Source: Panagrolaimus kolymaensis
Lineage: Eukaryota; Nematoda; Chromadorea; Rhabditida; Panagrolaimidae
Assembly: GCA_028622995.1 (NCBI GenBank)
Contig: JAJQJQ010000057.1
Location: 558,001 to 622,000 of the forward strand
Length of the DNA: 64,000 nt
Direction of reading: 5' to 3'
The position numbers and the translations under genes were made by a program. The notes under the pieces were generated by a model, which saw only the letters and a list, made by a program, of their open reading frames with translations, was not told where the DNA came from and made no database searches. Below, piece by piece: positions 1-14,405 of this stretch. The first letter of the stretch is position 1. Each line of letters opens with the position of its first letter.

Positions 1-3236
<3,236 letters not shown>

Positions 3237-3875
3237 TGTAATTTAACAATAAAAATTAATAAAAGAATTTAAAAAAATTTAATATCAATTTTTTTTGGTT
3301 TAAAATTTTAATGAACAAATAAAGGCATTGCTGAAAGTAAGAAGCAAATAATTAATGAAACTTTAAAAAAAGAAATGATTTTAAATTGGAAGCGGAAAAG
3401 GTGTACCACATAAAATAAATGAATAATTTTTTATGGAAAAATGATAATAATAAAAAAAGAGTGGTATGAGTAACGGTGAAATAATGATCAAAGTAAACAA
3501 AGAATTGTGAAAATAAAAATTAGGGATTTATAAATAAAGGATTTTATGATCGAGCATTCAACAACCTATGTACATATTTACTACAGAAGTTTTTGACAGA
3601 AAATTTATCATCCTTAGTATTAAAATATTAAAATTATGAATTTTCGTTGAGGCTTCTCTAAAAAAATTTGTTTTCGAAGTAATAAGATGAAAAAAAAGGA
3701 GATGCAAAAATGAACAAAAAGGAAGAGCGATTGCAACTCTTAAAATCATTAGTCATATAGCAAAATTAGAAAAGGCCAATCACGGATTATAAATCCATCT
3801 CGCGCGAATCGAATACAAAAAATGAAAGAAAACAAAAAGCTTTGAACACTCAAAAATAAAAGTCAAATACTTTCA

Positions 3876-5003
3876 CCGTCGTCTCATAAAAAAAAAACCC
3901 GACGACGACGTCCTTGTACTTTCAATCAATGCGCAAAACTAAAACCTCGAACAAATCAATAAACAACATTCCATCACTTTTCCTCACAGTAATATAAACT
4001 TTATGACAAAGAGCCTCGCGGCCAAAACAAGAATTAAAGATATGAGAATAAAAAAGTTTGAACAAAAAATTACTATTATTTTTTGTTACTGCCACAAAAA
4101 GCAGTTACAAATATAAAAATGTCGTCGTCGTCGTTGTCAACGTTCAACACTTCTTTTGTACCAAAAATGACACTGTTTTTGCGCACTCGCAAACTACGAC
4201 GACGACGACAAACATTCCTTTATTTTACTTTATTTTTTGCCTATTTTTTTTCTTTCGCGTCGTCGTTAGTGCTATTATTTTCGAGAGTTTTGAAAAAATG
4301 GAACTAAAAAAAGAAAGTCAAAATGATTTAAAGTATTAATGTTTTAGAGTAAGGCCCAGTGGAAATGAAACAATATTGATTGATTATAATAGTAAATGGG
4401 AAAAAATTTGATCTTTGTTGTGAGAAATAGCGAAAAGCAGCTAAGAAAAAAATAATAGATTTCAAGTGAAAAGTTCATTGATGATTTCTTAAAATATTAA
4501 TGATAAGAAAGGTTATTACATTGTTATTGAGAAAGGGAAAAATCACGAGAATGCCTCCTTTTTAGTACAAAAGCTCAAAAATACTTTCTTAGTGCAACAA
4601 CAAACAAAAAATTGCCAACTTTTTTGCTTTTTAAAATACAAACAAATTTAATTTTATTTACGATTGCTTTCTCAAAAAATATATCCATCATTTTTTTTAT
4701 CTTCTTCTAAAAAAATACCAAAAATTCCAGAAAAGCAAAAATTCTTTTTCTCTTCCTAGAAAAAATCGATTGATTATTCCCCACACACATACATACACAT
4801 CTTTAACATTTTTTTCTCATTCACATTTTCTTTTTTGTTGCACATACCCCAAAAACACAACAACGACGTTGTCGTCGTCGTCAAAAAGGGGTGAAAGCAA
4901 ATAAATAGATGGAAAATAGATTTGACGCAAAGGGCAAGAAAAGGAAAAAAAAGAAAAAGTTGAGTGAAAAAAAGCATCAAATACTTCGACGACGATGATG
5001 ATG
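3876..5003. repeat. Cluster of short GTC/GAC triplet runs
   Basis: Short runs of GTC or its complement GAC occur at about 3876-3885, 3900-3912, 4120-4138, 4196-4210, 4256-4267, 4861-4882 and 4987-5003. Weaker examples lie at about 6188-6200 and 6552-6563. Both orientations are present. They are among the few CG-rich words in this intergenic region. They are not in one open frame, so a coding explanation is unlikely. Confidence 0.6.
4120..4210. repeat. 15-bp perfect inverted repeat made of GTC/GAC triplets
   Basis: TGTCGTCGTCGTCGT at 4120-4134 is the exact reverse complement of the 15 bases at 4196-4210, with a 61-nt loop. If transcribed from either strand it would give a CG-rich hairpin stem in an otherwise AT-rich region. 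No function is inferred. Confidence 0.7.
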
Positions 5004-6928
5004 GCCATAAACTTTTGCTGCGATAAAAATAAAAAATGATGAAAATAGGGCAAAAAAAAAATCGAATGAAATAACTTTTAGTTCTTACTCTTTAAAAATA
5101 ATTTTTTTTGTGGAATCAGAAAAAAAGATGATTGTTATTTTGTTCTTTTATTCTTGGTTTTGGAATTAATCATATTTTTTGTTGATACTTTAAACGTTTA
5201 ATGGGTTTCAAAATGCAATAATTTTTCTCATCGATTTCAGCAATTTTTTAAAACTAGATAAAGCTTTTTTGCCCCAAAATGGAAGATATTCGCTGGATAT
5301 ATAAATAACCATGGATCCACCAAAAAAAAAAATATAGCAATAATTAAAAGTTTGAAACTTAAAGTTAATCTCGATAAATTAGCATTTTTTGAATTAAATA
5401 AATAATGATACTCGAAGTTTTAAAAATAAAATAAAAATAACTGTTTTATTGTTCCCTTTTTTTAAATAACACAAAGTTGAAACATGGTCTTGGATCAAAG
5501 TATAATAAGTATTGAGAGCCATAATAAAAAATAAGTAAAAATTAATTCCAATGATTATGAGAAAGGTGAAAAGAATAATGTTATTATCAAAAAAACAATT
5601 TAAAAAGAAAGTATACCAAAAATTAAGATTTAAAAAAATGACATTGAAAGCATAATTTTTTTTATAATTGACCAATTTGTAAAACACTTAAATAGACAAA
5701 TTACTGTGTCTAAAACTAAGAAAAAAAACGACAAAATGGTTGAAAACGATTGAACGAGAAAAAAAACTGGCAAAACAATATGCGTGGCGGCGGCAAAAAA
5801 AAAAGGTAGACTAAAATGTCACAAGGAAGAAAGAAATGAAACAAAAAAATTCGTATGGAATGTGCATGAATTTTTTCAATTTAATATTGAAATTATTGTT
5901 TAAAAAATAACAAAGAAATTCTGAAATTTGGAAGCACTTTTTTCCTTCTGAAAAAAAGGACATAGCTACTACTACAATCATTATGCTTGATAAGAGGAAC
6001 TAACACCAATAACTGAAGAGAATAAAAAAATGTTAAGGATGAATCAATAAATTTTTAGTTTTACACATTGAAATAAAAAAGACGTTACTGATCAAAAAAA
6101 GAAAGCAAAGGAATGTTGTTGTTCCGCTATTTCATTTTTTTATTATTCTTCACCATGTCGCTTGCTTCTTTTGATGTGATTTTCAATCGACCGACGACTC
6201 ATAAAGAAAGGAAAAAAGCAAATGTGGATGAGGCTTCATTGAAAAGAAAAAAACATAAGGCTTTTTTTCAGTGACTTAGACAAAAAAATAATAAAAATAA
6301 ATAAAAGACGAATTAAAACCTCGATCGTTTTTTTAAACTCAGGTGCTTGCTTTAAGACTAGTTGAAGCCAGTTAAAAGCATAACGTACAATTTTTTACTT
6401 TCAAAACAAAACAAAGAGAGAAAGAAAAAAGTTTTCTCCCCATATTTTTTTTCTATTGCAGCTGCTGATCTGTCGTTATCGCTTTCTTTTAATCAACGAC
6501 AACAAAATTTTTGGGAAAAATAAAAAAATCGTTTACATTCCAATTGAGTTTGTCTGTCGTCGTTTATCTTCTTCCTTTTCTTCTTCTTATTTCTCTCTCT
6601 TTTTTGGTTGTTAGTAGTGTTCGATTACCGACCCGAAAGTCAAACGGTGAAGTGATGATTTCTCAAAACGGAGCACAATTTTTTATGAAAGTTTGATTTT
6701 TTTTTAAACAGCTTATTCTAATCATTATTTAAGCACATTCTTGGAGATGTGTTACCTGATTCAAAACTATTTCATTTAACTTTCTTTAATATTAGGTGCA
6801 TCAAAGTTTTTGAAATCTGAACAAGTTTAAACTGCAACGCTTTGAACAAATAAACATAGGAAATCACCTAACATAAGCACATTAAGCCGAGTAATAACAT
6901 GTCTAAATTCTTCCAAAAAAAAAAATCA

Positions 6929-6934
6929 TTTATT
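6929..6934 (-). promoter_or_regulatory. Candidate poly(A) signal for the 7,251-11,425 gene
   Basis: Plus-strand TTTATT reads AATAAA on the minus strand, about 317 nt past the stop codon of the upstream kinase gene. In such AT-rich DNA this hexamer is frequent by chance, so the call rests only on strand and position. Confidence 0.25.
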
Positions 6935-7250
6935 ATTCAAATAGAAACAAAACGAAAATGTAAAATAAATTAACGATTAATAAAAACATCACACAAATAA
7001 TTCAAATCCATTTGGAGTATATCAGCTATCTTTGAAAGTTTCACCATTTTTCTTTAGATTTCACATTATAATTGAGAGAGCTGCTAGGATAACAGAAACG
7101 AAATTTCCAGCATCGGTAATACACAGAGAATTGTTTAAAAGCACAGCACATAGTCTCCAGAAAATTATCTAAAACAACATCCTATGTATCACATAACAGA
7201 TTTTTAACAAACAAAAAAAGTAAACTTACTTCATGATATAACTGGAAAAC

Positions 7251-10200
7251 TTATCCAGCGTCTCCACTAGCACCTGGAAGTTTCTTAAAGGTGTTTAAAT
7301 AAGCTTTAGAAGGTATATTAAGACATAAGTTTTGTAGGAATGGATGTAGTTCAATAAATTCATTTGAGTAACAGTATCTTTTAGCAACGTTATCAGCAAT
7401 ATTTCGAAGTTTTTTCATTATACGATTCTTCCGTAAAAGGCTTGATCCATTAGTTTGTGAAGTGTCAGCCATTTGGATATTCATAGGTTTAAATGGCGGA
7501 TCTTTCTCTTCAACTCCATTAAAATAACGATGTGTGGAAATATTTTTGATACGATCATTTGGATTATGTTGTAGAAGACCATTAATAAGTTCTTTAGCAG
7601 CGTCATCATTGATTCCTCCAAGATTTGGTGCTCCATATGTTTTATTTATCGTAAATTCTTTCCACTTCTTATTGTTAAATGGATGTTTTCCTTTGATCAA
7701 ATAAGCAAAAAGAACTCCATATGACCATCGATCAGAAGCTAATCCAGCAGGTTCTTTAAGGACCACTTCGGGAGCTGAATAAAAAGGTACAGAAAATGGA
7801 AGTTTTTTGCATATTTCAATACTACGAGATTGACCGAAATCAAAGAGACGAACATGCCCTGTTAATGTCAAAGCAACATTATTAGGTTTTAGATCACTGA
7901 AAAATAATAAGGAAATTATTACAAATTTTACAATTTAAATTTTTCATAAAACTCCTCACCCATGCGTTAAACTTTTTTTATGTAAATGTTCCAGAGCAAG
8001 AGCAAGTTGATAAGCGATTGTTTGCTTTCCTTTCACTGGAATGTTTGAATTTTTAACATGATATTGAAGAGTTCCACCTTTGATATATTCCATAACTGTA
8101 CACCATTTTCCTTCAGCATTGTAGCCACAGTAAATCATCTTTGGAATATATTCAATTTTATCACAACGAGTAAAAGCTGATACTTCAGCGAATACTTCCC
8201 ATGGAGATTGAACATTTTTAAATACTTTTTCCACAAATTCAGTATCAATTCCATTAAAATATATTCTTCGTACTTTACCAAAGCCTCCACTACCTACAGT
8301 TTCCATTACTTGTGTGTTTGTTTTCATAAATTTCACACAAATATTCTCCATAATATCTTTTCTAAAAAATGTATAAAATTTATTTTTAAAAAGAATAGTA
8401 AAACTATCAATAACATAGTTTTCAATGCATCCCATTTCGAAGGTCCCTTTTTATTGAAACACTTAATGAATATTTCAATATTTGAGTAAAATACAGGTCT
8501 AATTTAAATGGATCATTTTTGAATGCCAAATAATAATAAAACTCACATATTTGCTTTAGAACGATCGATTACTCCTTTGCAAACCCACCATTTGTTTTTA
8601 TAAAGTTCGAAACGCTTATCATTTTCCAGAATATCCAGAGTATCCAAACCACTATAACGAGAATCATCATTTGATTTAAGCGTTGAATGAATTGATTCAG
8701 CAATTGGATCACTTCGATGTTGTAACAAACATTTGTCGTATTTTTGAACATCACCAATTCTAACATGAATACGAAAAAATTCAATCCATTCAATGAACGA
8801 AGGGATATAGTTTTCTTCTTCTAAAAATATAAAGAAATTAATAATTATAATTTTATATTTAGCTGTTCAATAAACAAATAATCGACTAGGTTATAAAATG
8901 TCATAAAAACATACCTTCGTATAAATTGTTTAATAACGTTAATTCTTCCAATTGCTTTTGAATCAATTGTTCGCATGATTTGGTATCGAGAGCTTCATCG
9001 CTAAAAAGTAAGAAATGAATATGAGGTTTTAAAATAAAAACATGAGATTTTAGTATTTTAGGCGCTAAAGTTACTTGCCTAAATTTTACAGCTTGTTGTA
9101 CTTTTGCAGCAAGGAAATGTCTCAATTTCTTCAGTTTTCTATCATTATTACATTCTGTAGTCACTTTATCAAACTTTGCTGGGACTTGTTCTGCGAGGTG
9201 TTGATCAAAATCACACTAAAATATGTTAAAAATATAAAGAATCGATACTCATTTATTATTTAAACTTACATTTTTAACAGGACCATGAAAATGTCTTATA
9301 AAACTTCCAGGTTGAAGATAGCCCTTTGCATCAAGTTCAAGATACCCCAAACAATTATCCACTGAATAATCAAAGTTTTCAGCTTCAGGATCAGCATTAT
9401 ATGAACATTTGTACCGAGAAGGAGATTGATGACTTTTTGAGTATTTATGACCTTGAAATAGAACTTGATTTTTATTTGAACCACAAATGAAAGTTGCTCT
9501 TAATTTTGAAATTGTTGGAATAAACAAGTTAAGATGCATTTTTATTGAGACCATCTTTGCATTGAAAACAACAACACTATCATCACAGAATTTTCTTGGC
9601 TTTTTTAACTTTCGATTGAGTTCATTGATAATATTCTTTCTTGTTTCTTTCAAAGCAATAACATCATTCCTAAAAATTTGTAAGTTATGCTTTATTAACA
9701 TTAAAAAATGTAGCAGTTGGTTCACATTAAACTTACCAAAATTTAATCATTAATTCATGTATAAAATAAATACATTTTTCAGCTTCAATGGCAATATTAT
9801 TACCCAAAATTCGATAGCGATACTCTTTAAGCTAAAAAAAATAATAACAAAATTGAATAACAGAAGTGCTTTTTTTAGAGAAAGAAAGATTAATAAAGAA
9901 CTTACATTATCATACTCTTCATCATCACCTTCAGCCGAAGAATAACCAGATGATACATCTTCTGCACTGATTTCACTCAATGTACTTTCATCACAATCAT
10001 CCTGAAACCAAACAATTTTAAGTAATTATATACAAAACGAATTTGCCATAAACAAATTTGAAATACAAAGATAGCAATATTATGTAAGGATGAATGAGAA
10101 AAAAACTTACATCACTGAATTCAGGTTGCATAATATTCTTATTTTTATCATCCCAATCAAGCTGAAAATAATTATGTTAATTCTTTTTCGATACAAAATT

Positions 10201-11425
10201 ATGTAATATATTGACACAAAAACCCAAAACATTTACCAAAGATGGTGGTATTTCACGATGTTGTGTTATTTCAATTGAGGAAGAAGGTGACGCTTCTGGT
10301 TTATGATCTCCGTGAATTGATTCTTGAGCTTCGTGATTATCCTAAAAAAGTTCAAAGTTTTAGTTGAAGGTTTTTAAAAGTGCGATGATATCCAAAAATA
10401 TATGTTGTTAAGGCCAAAAATCATTGACGTTTGATTTGGTTTGTTATTAGAGTACCAAAAATAAAGATAAACAGATAAATTAAACTAACATGTTGCTGTA
10501 GTTGAGTTGCAGATGGTTCGGAAACCATAGAATACTGATCATTATCGTGATTATAATTCGGATCTCCCTGAAAAGTAAGTGTGGTTATGATTTTTCTGTT
10601 TCCATGGTTTCAAATTTTGGCATTTTTAGGAGTAAAATAACTAACTAAATTTGATGCAACGTTCGATGAAATAGATAAATTTGATGATGTGTTTTGAGAT
10701 AATTCATTAGGAAGTAAAGGTGATGAGTCAAATGGATGAGTATGAACAGCTTCTGGAACATCGACGTAATTCTAAAAAACAAAGTTTTAGTTACTAAACC
10801 CAAAAAAAACCAACAAAAAACTAGAAATTAAACGAATGTGTAACTCACACTTTGATCAGAAATTTGAGACATCAAAGAGGTACTTCGGCGAACAGGTGAA
10901 ACACGTCGTGGAAACCGAATTGGCGAACCATAATCATCGTTATCATTGTAATCGACATCGTAATTGCGTGAATCCTCCTAAAATGGAAAAATTCTTTGTT
11001 TATATATTTCCAAAGTCAATAGAAAAAGAAAGACAATAAAAAAACTTACATTAGTATTTCTTAGACGTTTCGCTGATGGTTGATGATTAGCATCTGAAAA
11101 CCAGTAGAAATTAGTTGCGAATAGTAAAAAATAAACATACCATTCGATGTAGAATCACGAGCTCTTGTTTTAGAGCGAGTATTAAACTCTCTAAAGAGAG
11201 GATTTGGCGCTAAAATAATTGAATGTTAATTTATGGAAGAAAAAAAGAAACAAACCAGGTCTTTGATAAACAGAAACAAATGGAAAAGGAGCTGGAAGAG
11301 GTCTATTGGTTTTCAAATGAGGTTTTGTTCCTTTTTCTGTAAAACAAAAAGTAAAAAATAAAGAAAAAAAATATAAACATACGTATTTGAATTTGGTGTC
11401 GAAAATCGAAAGGAAATCGAGACAT
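7251..11425 (-). CDS. Protein kinase-domain protein of unassigned family, HGD-type (17 coding exons, 953 aa)
   Basis: Exons in order: 11383-11425, 11256-11336, 11141-11209, 11050-11093, 10849-10977, 10646-10771, 10490-10567, 10237-10341, 10111-10161, 9906-10001, 9737-9831, 9270-9669, 9079-9215, 8915-9000, 8547-8820, 7960-8361, 7251-7896. They sum to 2,862 nt with every junction in phase. Residues 1-242 are low-complexity (Pro, Arg, Ser, Asn, Asp rich). Residues 243-274 are acidic and Ser-rich. Residues 275-605 look folded and helical but I do not recognise them. The kinase domain covers about 620-855: GSGGFGKV (628-635), Lys650, probable helix-C Glu664, HGDLKPNN with Asp740 and Asn745, DFG Asp758, APE near 780-782, Asp794 in SDRWSYG. 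All catalytic residues are present; only the Arg of HRD is replaced by Gly. A basic tail follows (about 870-953). The ATG at 11425 is the first that opens this frame; a minus-strand AG at 11457-11458 could be a 5' UTR splice acceptor. Family assignment is open. Confidence 0.82.
9001..9078 (-). other. GC-AG intron, in-frame and stop-free (78 nt)
   Basis: On the minus strand AAATTTAG is followed by GCAAGT, the standard GC-donor context, and the intron ends TTTTTAG before CGATGAAGC. Splicing joins phase 2 to phase 1 correctly (VKF, Ser, DEAL). The nearby GTAAC would shift the frame into a stop. The 78 nt contain no stop in the reading frame, so retention would add 26 residues. Confidence 0.7.
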
Positions 11426-11619
11426 TTTATAAAAAAATGGGAAAAAAGCTCCTTCACTAAATCTTAATTTTATGTTAGTAAATTTGTAAGTGAGTAGTTT
11501 TTATGCAAATATGGTGTTGGCTTTAGCACAAAAACAACAAAAAAAAGTAATTAATGAATTTTTTTAGGGACACTAATAAAAAAAATTCAAAATTTGAATT
11601 TCAAATCGGTTATTGCATA
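11426..11619. promoter_or_regulatory. Putative promoter/5' UTR segment of the kinase gene beside the satellite edge
   Basis: Only about 195 bp separate the kinase-gene ATG from the first satellite homology. The segment is AT-rich. It contains a possible minus-strand splice acceptor (AG at 11457-11458) and overlapping short inverted repeats at 11585-11606. No core promoter element can be called with confidence. Confidence 0.4.
11585..11606. repeat. Overlapping 7-bp inverted repeats just outside the array
   Basis: ATTCAAA-A-TTTGAAT occupies 11585-11599, and ATTTGAA-T-TTCAAAT overlaps it at 11592-11606. Both are perfect 7-bp arms with a 1-base centre. They lie about 15 bp before the first recognisable satellite homology. 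AT-rich sequence makes such palindromes fairly common. Confidence 0.55.
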
Positions 11620-11753
11620 TTGAAAGTATGCAGTTAGTAAATTATATGTTGGAAGCTATTAAATTCAATCGGGATCCATGGCATTAATTTTTATGATTAT
11701 TTAATCTTTTTTTATTGATATTTCAACTGAAACATTGAACCTCAAGAAAGGCA

Positions 11754-14405
11754 ATGCAGTTAGTATATTATTTTTACGAAGCCTTGGAATTCAATCGGGA
11801 TCCAAGATATTATTTTTTTCTGGAATTTTTAACTTTTATTATTGATATTTCAACTGAAACATTGAACCTCAAGAAAGGCAATGCAGTTAGTAAATTATTT
11901 TTACGAAGCCTTGGAATTCAAACGAGATCCATGGCATTAATTTTTATGATTATTTAATCTTTTTTTATTGATATTTCAACTGAAACATTGAACCTCAAGA
12001 AAGGCAATGCAGTTAGTAAATTATTTTTACGAAGCCTTGGAATTCAAACGAGATCCATGGCATTAATTTTTATGATTATTTAATCTTTTTTTATTGATAT
12101 TTCAACTGAAACATTGAACCTCAAGAAAGGCAATGCAGTTAGTAAATTATTTTTACGAAGCCTTGGAATTCAATCGGGATCCAAGATATTATTTTTTTCT
12201 GGAATTTTTAACTTTTATTATTGATATTTCAACTGAAACATTGAACCTCAAGAAAGGCAATGCAGTTAGTAAATTATTTTTACGAAGCCTTGGAATTCAA
12301 ACGAGATCCATGGCATTAATTTTTATGATTATTTAATCTTTTTTTATTGATATTTCAACTGAAACATTGAACCTCAAGAAAGGCAATGCAGTTAGTAAAT
12401 TATTTTTACGAAGCCTTGGAATTCAAACGAGATCCATGGCATTAATTTTTATGATTATTTAATCTTTTTTTATTGATATTTCAACTGAAACATTGAACCT
12501 CAAGAAAGGCAATGCAGTTAGTAAATTATTTTTACGAAGCCTTGGAATTCAAACGAGATCCATGGCATTAATTTTTATGATTATTTAATCTTTTTTTATT
12601 GATATTTCAACTGAAACATTGAACCTCAAGAAAGGCAATGCAGTTAGTAAATTATTTTTACGAAGCCTTGGAATTCAATCGGGATCCAAGATATTATTTT
12701 TTTCTGGAATTTTTAACTTTTATTATTGATATTTCAACTGAAACATTGAACCTCAAGAAAGGCAATGCAGTTAGTAAATTATTTTTACGAAGCCTTGGAA
12801 TTCAAACGAGATCCATGGCATTAATTTTTATGATTATTTAATCTTTTTTTATTGATATTTCAACTGAAACATTGAACCTCAAGAAAGGCAATGCAGTTAG
12901 TAAATTATTTTTACGAAGCCTTGGAATTCAAACGAGATCCATGGCATTAATTTTTATGATTATTTAATCTTTTTTTATTGATATTTCAACTGAAACATTG
13001 AACCTCAAGAAAGGCAATGCAGTTAGTAAATTATTTTTACGAAGCCTTGGAATTCAATCGGGATCCAAGATATTATTTTTTTCTGGAATTTTTAACTTTT
13101 ATTATTGATATTTCAACTGAAACATTGAACCTCAAGAAAGGCAATGCAGTTAGTAAATTATTTTTACGAAGCCTTGGAATTCAAACGAGATCCATGGCAT
13201 TAATTTTTATGATTATTTAATCTTTTTTTATTGATATTTCAACTGAAACATTGAACCTCAAGAAAGGCAATGCAGTTAGTAAATTATTTTTACGAAGCCT
13301 TGGAATTCAAACGAGATCCATGGCATTAATTTTTATGATTATTTAATCTTTTTTTATTGATATTTCAACTGAAACATTGAACCTCAAGAAAGGCAATGCA
13401 GTTAGTAAATTATTTTTACGAAGCCTTGGAATTCAAACGAGATCCATGGCATTAATTTTTATGATTATTTAATCTTTTTTTATTGATATTTCAACTGAAA
13501 CATTGAACCTCAAGAAAGGCAATGCAGTTAGTAAATTATTTTTACGAAGCCTTGGAATTCAATCGGGATCCAAGATATTATTTTTTTCTGGAATTTTTAA
13601 CTTTTATTATTGATATTTCAACTGAAACATTGAACCTCAAGAAAGGCAATGCAGTTAGTAAATTATTTTTACGAAGCCTTGGAATTCAAACGAGATCCAT
13701 GGCATTAATTTTTATGATTATTTAATCTTTTTTTATTGATATTTCAACTGAAACATTGAACCTCAAGAAAGGCAATGCAGTTAGTAAATTATTTTTACGA
13801 AGCCTTGGAATTCAAACGAGATCCATGGCATTAATTTTTATGATTATTTAATCTTTTTTTATTGATATTTCAACTGAAACATTGAACCTCAAGAAAGGCA
13901 ATGCAGTTAGTAAATTATTTTTACGAAGCCTTGGAATTCAATCGGGATCCAAGATATTATTTTTTTCTGGAATTTTTAACTTTTATTATTGATATTTCAA
14001 CTGAAACATTGAACCTCAAGAAAGGCAATGCAGTTAGTAAATTATTTTTACGAAGCCTTGGAATTCAAACGAGATCCATGGCATTAATTTTTATGATTAT
14101 TTAATCTTTTTTTATTGATATTTCAACTGAAACATTGAACCTCAAGAAAGGCAATGCAGTTAGTAAATTATTTTTACGAAGCCTTGGAATTCAAACGAGA
14201 TCCATGGCATTAATTTTTATGATTATTTAATCTTTTTTTATTGATATTTCAACTGAAACATTGAACCTCAAGAAAGGCAATGCAGTTAGTAAATTATTTT
14301 TACGAAGCCTTGGAATTCAAACGAGATCCATGGCATTAATTTTTATGATTATTTAATCTTTTTTTATTGATATTTCAACTGAAACATTGAACCGCAAGAA
14401 AGGCA
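11754..14405 (+). repeat. 884-bp higher-order repeat, three copies
   Basis: The 127-bp TTCTGGAATTTTTAAC monomer starts at 11754, 12133, 12638, 13017, 13522 and 13901, spacings 379, 505, 379, 505, 379. The unit is therefore seven monomers: one 127-mer plus two D monomers, then one 127-mer plus three D monomers (884 bp). Units begin at 11754, 12638 and 13522. They look nearly identical apart from a TATATTA/TAAATTA difference at the start of the first. Confidence 0.93.

Larger units (their letters stand above)
3237..7250. other. Intergenic region between wts and the upstream kinase gene
   Basis: About 4 kb of AT-rich sequence in which I cannot support a gene. By position it should hold the wts promoter and 5' UTR (right of 3,236) and the 3' UTR of the 7,251-11,425 gene. 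Scattered GTC/GAC triplet runs stand out against the AT background (listed separately). Open frames here are short, hydrophobic or low-complexity, mostly lacking a good ATG. No tRNA-like clover leaf or transposon ends were noticed. Non-coding first exons could be hidden here and would not be visible by eye. Confidence 0.6.

Noticed and set aside
4119..4307. Plus-strand small frame starting ATGTCGTCGTCG with a Ser run, basic patch and hydrophobic stretch
   Set aside because: It is explained by the GTC triplet run and AT-rich sequence, with no context or splice signals supporting it.
5394..5687. Minus-strand 97-residue hydrophobic frame
   Set aside because: No ATG at its start (GTG). The composition is what AT-rich DNA gives by chance.
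6511..6696. Plus-strand 61-residue frame with a hydrophobic N-terminus resembling a secreted peptide
   Set aside because: The frame opens with TTG, with no ATG before the hydrophobic part. The hydrophobicity comes from a pyrimidine-rich stretch. A plus-strand exon after the TATTGCAG at about 6,462 cannot be excluded but is unsupported.
8569..8793. Alternative minus-strand frame overlapping exon 8,547-8,820
   Set aside because: Its frame does not connect to neighbouring exons, whereas the chosen frame matches both junction phases.
9750..9980. Minus-strand 76-residue frame crossing 9,832-9,905
   Set aside because: It reads through an intron. The spliced frame joins EEYDN to LKEYRYR in phase.
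7251..11425. Assignment of the second kinase to the DSTYK or MAP3K4 families
   Set aside because: The general layout (long N-terminal region, C-terminal kinase) is similar, but I could not match specific motifs. The family is left open.
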